Source of the DNA: Bacteroides timonensis
GTDB lineage: Bacteria; Bacteroidota; Bacteroidia; Bacteroidales; Bacteroidaceae
NCBI RefSeq assembly: GCF_000513195.1
Contig: NZ_CBVI010000008.1
Location: forward strand, 100,523 to 164,522
DNA length: 64,000 nucleotides
Direction: 5' to 3'
In this document: in pieces, positions 31,501 to 40,269 of the stretch
Layout: each line of letters begins with the position of its first letter
How positions within the stretch are numbered: the stretch's first letter is position 1
The notes under the pieces: generated by a model
Seen by the model: the letters and a program-made list of their open reading frames with translations, nothing else
Databases searched by the model: none
Told to the model about the DNA's origin: nothing
Translations under genes and position numbers: made by a program

Positions 31501-31596
31501 TATTATTTTCTGTTAAATAACTTCCATTTTCTTCCATTTGAACAATATTACTATATAATTGGTACAAAAACACAATGATTTGACGTTTTCTTTTGC

Positions 31597-31604
31597 TACA
31601 TTTG
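31597..31604 (+). promoter_or_regulatory. -7 promoter box TACATTTG before kduI
   Basis: TACATTTG fits TAnnTTTG, 65 bases before the kduI ATG. The nearest TTTG (31579-31582) is too close to be a standard -33 element. Confidence 0.5.
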
Positions 31605-31669
31605 CATCGTGTACGTAAACGAAGTATGCCAATAACCGATTATTATCAACTTTAAAACGTAATAGAATT

Positions 31670-32512
31670 ATGAAAACGAACTATGAAATTCGCTATGCAG
31701 CGCATCCCGAAGACGCAAAAAATTATGATACCAAGCGTATCCGTCGTGATTTTCTTATCGAAAAAGTCTTCTCTGCTAACGAAGTAAATATGGTATATTC
31801 CATGTACGACCGTATGGTTGTAGGTGGTGCAATGCCCGTGGGCGAAGTGTTGAAACTGGAAGCTATTGATCCGTTGAAGGCTCCTTTCTTCCTGACCCGC
31901 CGCGAAATGGGTATCTATAATGTAGGCGGTCCCGGTGTGGTAAAAGCCGGTAACGCTGTATTCGAATTGGATTATAAGGAAGCTCTCTACCTGGGTTCGG
32001 GCGATCGTGAAGTAACTTTTGAAAGCAAGGATGAAAAGAATCCCGCCAAGTTCTACTTCAACTCACTGACTGCTCATCGCAACTATCCCGATAAGAAAGT
32101 GACGAAGGCTGATGCCGTAGTTGCTGAAATGGGTAGCTTGGAAGGTTCCAACCATCGTAATATAAATAAGATGCTGGTGAATCAGGTATTGCCTACCTGC
32201 CAGTTGCAGATGGGTATGACGGAACTTGCTCCGGGTAGCGTATGGAATACGATGCCGGCACATGTGCACAGCCGTCGTATGGAAGCTTACTTCTATTTTG
32301 AAGTACCCGAAGAACATGCAGTTTGCCATTTCATGGGCGAAGTTGACGAAACCCGCCACGTATGGATGAAGGGTGACCAGGCTGTATTGTCTCCCGAATG
32401 GTCTATCCACTCTGCTGCCGCCACTCATAACTATACCTTTATCTGGGGTATGGGTGGTGAAAACCTGGACTATGGAGATCAGGACTTCTCTTTGATTACC
32501 GACCTGAAGTAA
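31670..32512 (+). CDS. kduI: 5-keto-4-deoxyuronate isomerase
   Basis: A 280-residue cytosolic cupin-fold isomerase converting 5-keto-4-deoxyuronate to 3-deoxy-D-glycero-2,5-hexodiulosonate in unsaturated uronate catabolism. Family features: RYAAHPEDAKNYDT at the N terminus, the metal-binding PAHVHSRRMEAYFYFE block, and the terminal WGMGGEN. Length matches E. coli KduI. kduD follows after 70 bases. Confidence 0.96.
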   Translation: MKTNYEIRYAAHPEDAKNYDTKRIRRDFLIEKVFSANEVNMVYSMYDRMVVGGAMPVGEVLKLEAIDPLKAPFFLTRREMGIYNVGGPGVVKAGNAVFELDYKEALYLGSGDREVTFESKDEKNPAKFYFNSLTAHRNYPDKKVTKADAVVAEMGSLEGSNHRNINKMLVNQVLPTCQLQMGMTELAPGSVWNTMPAHVHSRRMEAYFYFEVPEEHAVCHFMGEVDETRHVWMKGDQAVLSPEWSIHSAAATHNYTFIWGMGGENLDYGDQDFSLITDLK

Positions 32513-32582
32513 TAAATTGAGTAAACCGAGACTTTGAATCGTAATTAGAAACAAGTTATTAATAAACCTAAGTAAATAAATT

Positions 32583-33377
32583 ATGGTAAACTTTTCATTA
32601 GAAGGTAAAGTAGCACTTGTAACCGGTGCTTCTTACGGAATTGGCTTCGCTCTGGCAACTGCCTATGCACAAGCCGGTGCAAAAATCGTGTTCAACGACA
32701 TCAAACAAGAATTAGTAGACAAAGGTTTGGCTGCTTACAAAGCTGAAGGTATCGATGCTAAAGGTTATGTATGCGACGTGACGAATGAAGAGCAGGTGAA
32801 CGCTATGGTTGCCCAGATTGAGAAAGAAGTGGGCGTGATCGATATTCTGGTAAACAATGCAGGTATCATCAAGCGTATTCCGATGCACGAAATGTCTGCT
32901 GCTGAATTCCGTCAGGTGATCGACGTAGACTTGAACGCTCCGTTTATCGTATCCAAGGCTGTTATCCCTTCTATGATAAAGAAAGGTCACGGCAAGATTA
33001 TCAACATCTGCTCTATGATGAGTGAGTTGGGTCGTGAGACCGTATCTGCTTATGCTGCTGCCAAGGGTGGATTGAAGATGCTGACTCGTAACATTGCTTC
33101 CGAGTACGGTGAATACAACATCCAGTGTAATGGTATCGGTCCGGGTTACATCGCCACTCCGCAGACTGCACCGCTTCGCGAAAAGCAAGCTGACGGTTCA
33201 CGTCACCCGTTCGATGCATTCATCGTTGCTAAGACTCCGGCTGCACGTTGGGGTACTCCTGAAGATTTGATGGGTCCTGCCGTATTCCTGGCTTCCGACG
33301 CTTCTGACTTCGTAAACGGTCACGTACTCTACGTTGACGGTGGTATCCTGGCTTACATTGGCAAACAGCCTAAATAA
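32583..33377 (+). CDS. kduD: SDR-family 2-deoxy-D-gluconate 3-dehydrogenase / gluconate 5-dehydrogenase
   Basis: A 264-residue NAD(P)-dependent short-chain dehydrogenase. Cofactor motif TGASYGIG, NNAG at about 92-95, catalytic Ser in ICSMMSE and YAAAKGG (Tyr/Lys). Next to kduI it most likely acts as KduD, reducing the diketo product to 2-keto-3-deoxygluconate; gluconate 5-dehydrogenase is the other usual label. Confidence 0.93.
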   Translation: MVNFSLEGKVALVTGASYGIGFALATAYAQAGAKIVFNDIKQELVDKGLAAYKAEGIDAKGYVCDVTNEEQVNAMVAQIEKEVGVIDILVNNAGIIKRIPMHEMSAAEFRQVIDVDLNAPFIVSKAVIPSMIKKGHGKIINICSMMSELGRETVSAYAAAKGGLKMLTRNIASEYGEYNIQCNGIGPGYIATPQTAPLREKQADGSRHPFDAFIVAKTPAARWGTPEDLMGPAVFLASDASDFVNGHVLYVDGGILAYIGKQPK

Positions 33378-33389
33378 GTATATGAATAG

Positions 33390-33440
33390 ATAATGGGAAA
33401 TGGATAATTGATGCTGTCAGTTATCCATTTTTCCCATTTT
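33390..33440 (+). terminator. Hairpin after kduD
   Basis: TGGGAAATGGATAA and TTATCCATTTTTCCCA are near-perfect reverse complements flanking a short loop, and TTTTC-rich sequence follows. Probably an intrinsic terminator or attenuator between kduD and the DUF4861 gene. Confidence 0.55.
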
Positions 33441-33494
33441 CTATATCTTTATAATCCATTTTTCCGTTTTTCAATTATCAATTGATTAAGCAAT

Positions 33495-34739
33495 ATGAAA
33501 AAGTTATTCCTTTTACTGGCAACAGCATTCGTATGTTTTGCCTGCACCAACACTAAGGATGTGGTTACCGTAACGGTAAGCAATCCTTTGGCTATGGAGC
33601 GTTCCAATGAAATGGTTGAGGTGGCTATGAGCGACATTGCCAACCAACTGAAACTGGCTGACACAGCACAGATTGTGGTTCTGAATGCTGACGGACAACA
33701 AGTCCCCTATCAGATTACTTATGATGAAAAAGTGATTTTCCCTGCAAGCGTGGCTGCTAACGGTACGGCTGTTTATACCATTCAGGCAGGCACACCTGAA
33801 GCTTTTGCTGTAAAGGCTTGCGGTAGATATTATCCTGAACGTGTGGACGATGTAGCCTGGGAAAATGACTTGGTTGCTTTCCGTGCGTATGGTCCTGCTT
33901 TGCAAAAGACTGGCGAACGTGCTTTCGGTTATGATGTATGGACGAAGTACAATACCACCGAACCGGTTGTAGAAGCCCGTTATGCAGGTGAACTGAATCC
34001 GGAGACTAAAGCAAAGATTGCTGAATTGAAGAAAACTGATCCGAAAGCTGCACAGGAATTGTATCAATCGGTATCTTATCACGTAGACCACGGAAATGGT
34101 CTGGACTGCTATAAAGTAGGTCCTACGCTGGGTGGCGGTACTGCTGCCTTGATGCCCGACGGTGAAATCGTTTATCCGTATTGCTACGCTACACAGGATA
34201 TCCTGGACAATGGCCCGTTGCGTTTCACTGTGAAGCTGGTTTACAATCCGCTGACTGTCAAGGGTGATTCAACAGTGATTGAAACACGTGTTATCACGCT
34301 GGATGCAGGCTCTCACCTAAACAAGACTGCGGTTTCTTTTGATAACCTGAAAGAGACTACTCCCGTGGCTACAGGTATCGTATTGCATGAACCGGATGGT
34401 GCTGTTGTAGCTGATGCTGCCGCCGGCTATATCACTTATGTGGATCCTACGGACAATGTGAATAATAATAATGGTAAGATATTCGTAGGTGCTGCTTTCC
34501 CGACTACAGTGAAAGAAGCTAAATCATTGCTCTTTCCTGAAAAGGAAAAGAACGAACTGCGTGGTGGTGCCGATGGTCATGTATTGGCTATCAGCGATTA
34601 CGAACCGGGTTCAGAGTATGTTTACTACTGGGGTGCTGCCTGGGACAAGGCTGACATCAAGACTCCGGAAGCATGGAATGCATATATGGCAAACTATGCT
34701 CAGAAGGTACGTAATCCGTTGACGGTAACGGTTAAGTAA
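33495..34739 (+). CDS. DUF4861-family lipoprotein
   Basis: 414 residues. Lipobox VCFAC (Cys17), so membrane-anchored, then a beta-rich protein with VTVTVSNPLAMERSNE and VDHGNGLDCYKVGPTLGGG. It fits the Bacteroidota DUF4861 family, commonly found beside kduI/kduD and uronate PULs. A carbohydrate-active or binding role in uronate use is inferred from that context; no catalytic motif was identified. Confidence 0.85.
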   Translation: MKKLFLLLATAFVCFACTNTKDVVTVTVSNPLAMERSNEMVEVAMSDIANQLKLADTAQIVVLNADGQQVPYQITYDEKVIFPASVAANGTAVYTIQAGTPEAFAVKACGRYYPERVDDVAWENDLVAFRAYGPALQKTGERAFGYDVWTKYNTTEPVVEARYAGELNPETKAKIAELKKTDPKAAQELYQSVSYHVDHGNGLDCYKVGPTLGGGTAALMPDGEIVYPYCYATQDILDNGPLRFTVKLVYNPLTVKGDSTVIETRVITLDAGSHLNKTAVSFDNLKETTPVATGIVLHEPDGAVVADAAAGYITYVDPTDNVNNNNGKIFVGAAFPTTVKEAKSLLFPEKEKNELRGGADGHVLAISDYEPGSEYVYYWGAAWDKADIKTPEAWNAYMANYAQKVRNPLTVTVK

Positions 34740-34761
34740 TCGGAATACAGTTAATTAAGTT

Positions 34762-34853
34762 TCACTACAGAGGATACGGATTAATACAGATTGAGTCATA
34801 AGTTGTTGATAACAATAATGAAAATCTGTGTTAATCCGTGTCCTCTGTAGTGA
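34762..34853. terminator. Long inverted repeat between convergent genes
   Basis: 31-bp arms, 34762-34792 and 34823-34853, complementary except at two positions that would still pair as G-U. It lies between the ends of the DUF4861 gene (+) and the CHAT gene (-), suiting a bidirectional terminator, although T tracts are short. Confidence 0.65.
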
Positions 34854-34856
34854 TAT

Positions 34857-36806
34857 TTATTCAACCAGCACAAAGTACGCCCATTTCTCCGGTTCTTTCG
34901 GATATCTTTTCATCATCTCCCACTGCGCTGTCACAAAAGCTTTCTGTTTGGGTGACTTAAATTTCCAGTTTTGATAGAACAGCGACATGAACTCGGCTGT
35001 TTCCTTATCCGGCACTTCCGCCAAAGTCATAATCATGTTTCTTGCTCCGGCTGAGCGGAATGCCCGTTGAAGTCCGTAAACGCCTTCTCCGTCACGTATC
35101 TCTCCCAATCCGGTGTTGCAGGCCGAAAGCACTACCAGGTCTGTGTTCAGCAGGCTCATGCCGAATATTTCGTAAGCGGTGAGCAGGCCGTCGTCTGGCA
35201 GATTTAGTGAAGCTGCGTCTTTCCAGGCTGCACTTGCGCCCGATAGTGCCAGTCCGGTGCGCAGAAGCGGGTCGTAATAACCGCTTTTTCCTTCCTGATT
35301 CAGTCCCTTGTTTTTGATATCGGGGTCGTAGGGCAGATAGAATCCGTGTGTAGAGATGTGAAGCACGAATGGTGATTCTTTCCGGTCGGACAGATCTCTG
35401 AACGCGGTTTCCGTCGCTTGTCTTCCGGAAAATACTTCCACCTGACATCCTTTCTCTTTTAATAGGGCAGAGGCAGATGCTATTTCCATTTTGGAGGATG
35501 GCAGGTAGTGGAACCCTTGCCCTCGCACCGGGTTCTCCAATTTGGAGGGCGGGAGTCCGTAGTCTGCCGCGCCAAACAGGACGACTGATTTCTTTTCCGG
35601 GTACAGAAGGTAACTTTTCAGTAGCCTGTCGGTGGCACAGAGATAGAATGATAATATATATTCATTGCATAGGTATAGGTTGTTGTCGCTTACTATTCCG
35701 GCAAAGGGAATCGTGTTCAGCAGTCCCGTGGGGCAGAGGCAGATCATGATATTATCCCCGAAATGGGTTTGTATGGGATTCCAGATGTTTTTCACGATAA
35801 AATCGTTCTGTCGGTCATCGTCGGTGTCATTGAGTGCCGCCCTTAGCGGTTCTTCATCACAGAGCGGGACGAAGTGCGGAGCTTTGTCTGCATTTGTAAA
35901 GACAAGTGCGGCGTATTGCCGTGCTCCGTTGTCGGGACGGTGCAGCAAGACGAACTCAACCATCACCTCTGTATCAACTATAGCCTTGCGCACCGATTCC
36001 CACTCGGTGATGCAGTGGTAAGGCTCGTCCACGGTTTCCAGTGCGTATGCCACAGCCTCCCTGCTCAGCGCCATAGAGCGGACATTGCTCAATATCTTGG
36101 GCAGGTAGTCCCCTTTCAGGTGTACGTTCATGGCCTCTCCCGTCAGCATAATCTTGGATTGCCTCCGGCTCAGTTCCCGCAGATATTCGTCGCCTTGCAT
36201 GGCGCTCATCTTTTGACTGTATATGGTGGGAGATGTCAGGAAGAACTGCTTCATCAGTTGGGCGTTGTCGTACATGAATTCCGGCATGCCTTTGTGGCTG
36301 ATATGGCGGTAAGCGAAAGTTTGCATTTCGTCGTACCAGGGTTGGAAAAGGTAGAGCAGGTTGGTACAGTCCAGATCTATATAATAAGGTATATAAAGAC
36401 CTAATGTCTTGATGAGGCACTCTTTCATCTCTCGGTATGTCTGCAAGCTTCTACCGATTTCGTTCTGCCGTTCGTAGCAGCGGGCTACGAGTGTGAAGCT
36501 GTCAAAAAAATTACGCAGGACGTTTAGCCGGTAGAAGTTCATTGAGTTCAGTGATTTCCGATATCTCTCGTTTGCTTCCTTGCGCAGAGTCTCGGCCGTG
36601 GCGTAGTCTTTCTTCATGATGGCTATGCAGGCGCGGTTGCATAGGGCGTCCTTGAGGCCGGTTATGGTTCGGGTGGGCGTATCTGTTTTTCTTATTTCGC
36701 TGAGCACTTGTTCCGCGTCTTTATACTTCCCGTGTTGGATGAGCGCCATGATCCATCTGTTCTTCACTTCTTCCAGTTCGTACTCAAGGAATGGCTTCTC
36801 GCCCAA
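34857..36806 (-). CDS. TPR-CHAT protease, C-terminal part of a frameshifted gene
   Basis: Encodes 649 residues when read from TTG at 36806, but this is not a natural start: the same frame continues upstream into TPR sequence (ERYADAIKSFRKAADLG) and joins the 36764-37378 reading frame after a one-base shift near 36850. TPR-like helices fill about residues 1-260. The CHAT caspase-like domain (about 300-649) has His487 in HISTHGFY and Cys563 in LSACNTGLGE, plus EVPDKETAEFM. CHAT peptidases cleave protein substrates and often act in regulated proteolysis or cell death. It is the last gene of an operon with a caspase, a sigma factor and an anti-sigma-like protein. Confidence 0.85.
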   Translation of the reverse strand: MGEKPFLEYELEEVKNRWIMALIQHGKYKDAEQVLSEIRKTDTPTRTITGLKDALCNRACIAIMKKDYATAETLRKEANERYRKSLNSMNFYRLNVLRNFFDSFTLVARCYERQNEIGRSLQTYREMKECLIKTLGLYIPYYIDLDCTNLLYLFQPWYDEMQTFAYRHISHKGMPEFMYDNAQLMKQFFLTSPTIYSQKMSAMQGDEYLRELSRRQSKIMLTGEAMNVHLKGDYLPKILSNVRSMALSREAVAYALETVDEPYHCITEWESVRKAIVDTEVMVEFVLLHRPDNGARQYAALVFTNADKAPHFVPLCDEEPLRAALNDTDDDRQNDFIVKNIWNPIQTHFGDNIMICLCPTGLLNTIPFAGIVSDNNLYLCNEYILSFYLCATDRLLKSYLLYPEKKSVVLFGAADYGLPPSKLENPVRGQGFHYLPSSKMEIASASALLKEKGCQVEVFSGRQATETAFRDLSDRKESPFVLHISTHGFYLPYDPDIKNKGLNQEGKSGYYDPLLRTGLALSGASAAWKDAASLNLPDDGLLTAYEIFGMSLLNTDLVVLSACNTGLGEIRDGEGVYGLQRAFRSAGARNMIMTLAEVPDKETAEFMSLFYQNWKFKSPKQKAFVTAQWEMMKRYPKEPEKWAYFVLVE

Positions 36807-37378
36807 GTCGGCGGCTTTCCGGAAGGATTTGATCGCGTCGGCATATCGTTCTCCTGATAGTAAAAGTCTCCCTGCAAGGTGTATGCCATGGCTCTCATAT
36901 ACGGGGCGTCCGCCAGCCTGTATAGGGACAAAGCCGATTTTATCATTTGCTCGACATTACCGCGGAGGTGCTCATTGTGCATCATGCTTTCCGCCACCAG
37001 CGTGTATGCGTTTGCCAGCCGGGCGTATGTGTTGTTGCTGCTTTCGGTCAGGGCGTTGCTGTACTTCATGTCTTCTTCCTTGAAGGAAAAAGACTGTATG
37101 AGGGCGGGCAGCAGCAATTTGCCTATGGAGTCCCTTTCCTGCAGGTTGAAGGGGACGGTGAGCGAAGCGAGCAATGCGGCGTCATCGTACATACCCCTGT
37201 TGAAGCAGTAGAGCGCCGTTTGGTGAAGTTCTCTTGCGAAGGTGACGTTGTCGGGGGCTCTGAGCAGTTTCTCTATCTGGCGTTCGCATGCCTTTACTTC
37301 GGGTTCCTTGCGCTGCGCTTGCAGGGGGAGTATGCTTGCTGACAGTAGGGTCAATATTGTCGTGATGTATCGTTTCAT
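36764..37378 (-). CDS. TPR-CHAT protease, N-terminal part of a frameshifted gene
   Basis: Read from ATG at 37378 (signal peptide ending LPLQAQ); a start at 37414 would add a hydrophilic 12-residue stretch and overlap the preceding gene. TPR-type helices follow (ARLANAYTLVAESMM, AMAYTLQGDFYYQE). After FYYQE the frame runs into an unrelated Arg/Ser/Pro-rich tail and stops at 36764. Restoring one base near 36849-36853 gives FYYQE joined to ERYADAIKSF, a good TPR helix pair, and a single protein of about 840 residues with the CHAT part. The signal peptide places the whole protein in the periplasm. Real mutation or assembly error cannot be told apart here. Confidence 0.8.
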   Translation of the reverse strand: MKRYITTILTLLSASILPLQAQRKEPEVKACERQIEKLLRAPDNVTFARELHQTALYCFNRGMYDDAALLASLTVPFNLQERDSIGKLLLPALIQSFSFKEEDMKYSNALTESSNNTYARLANAYTLVAESMMHNEHLRGNVEQMIKSALSLYRLADAPYMRAMAYTLQGDFYYQENDMPTRSNPSGKPPTWARSHSLSTNWKK

Positions 37379-37394
37379 AATAGTTGGAGGTTGT

Positions 37395-38015
37395 TCAGAA
37401 TAAGTATTTCTCATTTAGTTGTTTCAGGATGGCGGTAGCTTCCGTTGCGTACAGACCGTCTTTCCGGCTGATGGATTCGGCCGTTTCCTTAGCCATCTCA
37501 CGGTTGTCGGCGTGCAGATAGGCGCAGAGCAGCAGCCATTCGGCTTCTTCTCCATACTCCGAGTCGAGTATTTCGGGCGTCAGCAGGGCGATGGCGTCTT
37601 GCGCGCGCTCCTGTTTCAGATAATCAGAGGCTATGCGAAGTATGTCGGCAGTCTCGTTTCCGCCTCTCGACGGCTCGATGACCGGTTCCGTATAAAAAGT
37701 CTGGAAAATATCTGCCGGGGCATAGCGGTGACTGTTGCCGACGAAGTACAGCATGCCTAGCACGATTGCTGCCGTTGCCGCTACACTGCTCCAGTGCCTT
37801 CTTTGGCGCTTTCTGCGGGCGTCTTCGGTCAGTGTGCGGATAGCTTCCTTTTCCGCTTCCCTGATTTCGGCTTCTGCCAGGAGTCCGCGCAGTTTGACTT
37901 GCTTTTGCAGTTCCCCGTCCGTTTCCAGTTCCCGGATGAAAATCGCGCGTTCTTCCGGCGGCATCTCGTTGTTGATGAAACGGTCTATCTGTCTGTCTTT
38001 GTACGTATCTATCAT
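37395..38015 (-). CDS. Membrane-anchored anti-sigma-like protein
   Basis: 206 residues. The N-terminal cytosolic part (DRFINNEMPPEERAIFIREL) resembles the zinc-less anti-sigma domain that begins many Bacteroides anti-sigma factors. One membrane segment lies at about 76-92 (SVAATAAIVLGMLYFVG), and the periplasmic part has two TPR-like helix pairs (AQDAIALLTPEIL, EEAEWLLLCAYLHADN). It overlaps the sigma gene as ATGA. By position it should hold the sigma factor at the membrane. Confidence 0.82.
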   Translation of the reverse strand: MIDTYKDRQIDRFINNEMPPEERAIFIRELETDGELQKQVKLRGLLAEAEIREAEKEAIRTLTEDARRKRQRRHWSSVAATAAIVLGMLYFVGNSHRYAPADIFQTFYTEPVIEPSRGGNETADILRIASDYLKQERAQDAIALLTPEILDSEYGEEAEWLLLCAYLHADNREMAKETAESISRKDGLYATEATAILKQLNEKYLF

Positions 38016-38596
38016 CTCTTCTCCTTTCTTTTCCAGTGTATGTCAATGGTTTCCAGTCTTTTTTGCAGTTCGAAGGTCAGGCGGCGGAGGCAGGAGCTTT
38101 TCTTGTTTTTGGCTACATCAGCGTCTTTGTAATTCATCCGCAGGGCTATTTCCGCCATCGGCAGGCGTTCCCAGTAGAAAAGGATAAGTACGCGGCGACA
38201 GATTTCTTCGGTTTCCTGCACTAATTGTGCCGCTATTTCCTGGGCTTCCCTCCATTCCCGGGGCGTTTCATTGGCAGCAATCCATTCGGAGAATAGGTTC
38301 TGTTCCTCTTCCGGTTCCATTTTGTTGCCGCGCATCCAGTTGCAGGCTTTCCGTTTGCCTATCTCGAAGAGGTACGTCTTCAGTGAGGCCTGGCCTTCCG
38401 TATATTTGCCGTCACGCACGTTCTGGCATAAGGTTGTGAAACTCTCCTGATATAAGTCGCATGCCGTCTCCTTATCTATGCCGTAGTATTTGCGGAGGAA
38501 TGATAGGAATGGCGGCTTGTAAAGCTCGTATAAGCGGGTTACTTCTTCCTGGCGACCGGCCTTCCCTTTGCCGAGTAGTTGCGCGATGATTCCCAT
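38012..38596 (-). CDS. RNA polymerase sigma-70 factor, ECF-like
   Basis: 194 residues. Region 2 covers about 20-95 (LYELYKPPFLSFLRKYYGI, DLYQESFTTLCQNV, LKTYLFEIGKRKACNWMRG). Region 4 covers about 125-185 (RRVLILFYWERLPMAEIALRMNYKDADVAKNKKSSCLRRL), shown here as domain names rather than catalytic residues. It starts 7 bases after the caspase gene stop and overlaps the anti-sigma-like gene. Predicted to redirect RNA polymerase to its own operon or an unknown regulon. Confidence 0.9.
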   Translation of the reverse strand: MGIIAQLLGKGKAGRQEEVTRLYELYKPPFLSFLRKYYGIDKETACDLYQESFTTLCQNVRDGKYTEGQASLKTYLFEIGKRKACNWMRGNKMEPEEEQNLFSEWIAANETPREWREAQEIAAQLVQETEEICRRVLILFYWERLPMAEIALRMNYKDADVAKNKKSSCLRRLTFELQKRLETIDIHWKRKEKR

Positions 38597-38603
38597 AGGC
38601 GTG

Positions 38604-39542
38604 TTATGGTTTAACTCCTGTGCGGAAACTATCCTGCGGGTTTGTGCACTCCATGTAGGGAGTCTGTTTTCTTTTCTTCCTGTTGGCAGTCAATGCTTGC
38701 ATCTTTTGCTTCAGCAATTGGGCGAAGCGGCCGATGGTGAGAGCGTCGGTTTTCGTTTCCCGTGCTGTTTCGCAGAAAGCATACGTCAGCAGTCCGGAGT
38801 AGCGCGACTGCCGGGCGTCAAAGTATTCGAAGTTGATTTCATCTGCCAGGCAGGCGCTGAAAACCACTGTCGGGGCAAGTCCTGCCTCTTGTTTCAGGTG
38901 CAGGCTCAGTTCCTGGTGCTTGCCTGCGGTGGGCACGTAGTCGTCCGGGGCAAAGATATAACCTGTACCGCGAACGTAATCATCAGCTTCCGGCAGGCGG
39001 TTGCCCGTGCCGCTGTGGCAGGCATCCAGCACTACGGTGACGTGCCCTTGCTTTGCGGCCTTGCGTCGCAGGCGGCGTATCCATTCCCCAAGTTCGTCGT
39101 CGCGCAGGTGGTTTTCGCCTTCATATTCTCCCGGCATATACCAGAAGAGGGCATCGTAAGGTATCAGGGCTTCGTCCAGTCCGTCTTCTTCGTCTCCGTT
39201 GTCGTCCATCATCTGCTGTCCGTGGCAGGAGAAATGCAGGTGCACATGGTCGCCTGCTTGCGTGGCATTGCAGATGTTTTGCAGGGCATGGATGATGCCT
39301 CGTTTGGTGGCTTGAGCGTCGGTAAGGGTGGTGATGCCCGTTTCTTGGTACCCGCAGGTTGCAAGCAGGGAGTGAATCAGGCGGGCATCATTGTCGGCAT
39401 GGATGTTTTCCCATCCGTTTCCGTCCGGATAATGCGATATGCTGACGAGCAGCGCCCGGTTGGTTTGGGCGGAGAGGGTGAAGATGTTCAGCCAAAGGCA
39501 GATGAAAAGGCTGCATCGTAATAGTAGTCTGTATTTTGTCAT
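38604..39542 (-). CDS. Caspase-family (C14, metacaspase-like) secreted protease
   Basis: 312 residues from ATG at 39542; a GTG at 39569 is possible but precedes the clear signal peptide (ending FTLSAQ). The caspase fold is supported by RALLVSISHYPDG, catalytic His107 in HFSCHGQQ and Cys175 in LDACHSGTG, with the acidic DDNGDEEDGLDEALIPYD loop between them that metacaspases use for calcium and specificity. Signal peptide implies periplasmic activity, the same compartment as the TPR-CHAT protein. First gene of the operon. Confidence 0.9.
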   Translation of the reverse strand: MTKYRLLLRCSLFICLWLNIFTLSAQTNRALLVSISHYPDGNGWENIHADNDARLIHSLLATCGYQETGITTLTDAQATKRGIIHALQNICNATQAGDHVHLHFSCHGQQMMDDNGDEEDGLDEALIPYDALFWYMPGEYEGENHLRDDELGEWIRRLRRKAAKQGHVTVVLDACHSGTGNRLPEADDYVRGTGYIFAPDDYVPTAGKHQELSLHLKQEAGLAPTVVFSACLADEINFEYFDARQSRYSGLLTYAFCETARETKTDALTIGRFAQLLKQKMQALTANRKKRKQTPYMECTNPQDSFRTGVKP

Positions 39543-40103
39543 TCTTTCATTGAAATGATTGCTCTGCACAAAAATAGTCTTTTATCAGGTATTTGTGGTA
39601 GTCGGGACCGATTTTTTTTAGATAAGTGCTACATCACGGTTGAATGATAATTTAACGGGCGGGATACTCGGACTATCTAAATTATCATTTACTTCATCAT
39701 ATTATAAACTAATTATGAGCGGTTACTTAGGATGTGGATTGTATTTCTTCATGAGTCTGTAATTCTTATCGTTATGAGATGAATATTATTGTCATTTCCT
39801 GTTTGTGGAAGAAAAATGGAAACAGTTGTCCGGGTTAAGAAAATCGGAACGATTCGGCTGATGGCCGGTAGGAATGCAGGAAAATGAGATTAGCCGGATG
39901 CAGATGGAAAGATAATAATGTCCAAGTCGTGCATTTGTTCTTGATGTTTTGATTATTACTGGCAAATATATTTATATTATCCGAATAATGGAACAGATAG
40001 ATAGTTTGGACTTGAAAAAGAATACTTGCGAAATAGCGGAAGTAGCCGTTTCTAATGGAGCTTTTTCCTTTGCATTTTATATAAAAACACCTTTTTCTCA
40101 GCA

Positions 40104-40180
40104 GGGCTACACCCTTTCGGGCAGATGACTACACCCTTTCGGGCAGATAGTTACACCCTTTCGGACGGATGGTGTAGCCC
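40104..40180. repeat. 22-bp tandem array enclosed by inverted 10-bp arms
   Basis: Three units start at 40108, 40130 and 40152, each with (C/T)TACACCCTTTCGG. The outer arms GGGCTACACC (40104-40113) and GGTGTAGCCC (40171-40180) are reverse complements. A version with the same arms but a single unit lies at 63953-63983. Confidence 0.85.
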
Positions 40181-40203
40181 TTCGGATAAGATGAAAAAGG
40201 GAT

Positions 40204-40269
40204 ATGCAACTCCGTTTCTCATTGTGGGAACGCTCGTTTCTCTTAATGGGAACGTTCGTTTCTACTATG
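40204..40269. repeat. Second 22-bp-period array, unrelated sequence
   Basis: Units start at 40204, 40226 and 40248. Units 2 and 3 share GGGAACG(C/T)TCGTTTCT; unit 1 keeps only CGTTTCTC at the same offset. It begins 23 bases after the first array. Confidence 0.7.

Noticed and set aside
31391..31669. Right-hand attachment site of the tRNA-Gln element
   Set aside because: I looked for the tRNA 3' end sequence in this spacer and did not find it, so no border is claimed.
36599..37083. Plus-strand frames across the sigma/CHAT operon
   Set aside because: Several long plus-strand frames exist (for example 36616-37083), but all are antisense to genes with clear domains.
40104..40269. Possible CRISPR array
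   Set aside because: Units are contiguous with no spacers of unique sequence, only three units each, and no cas genes are in the window.
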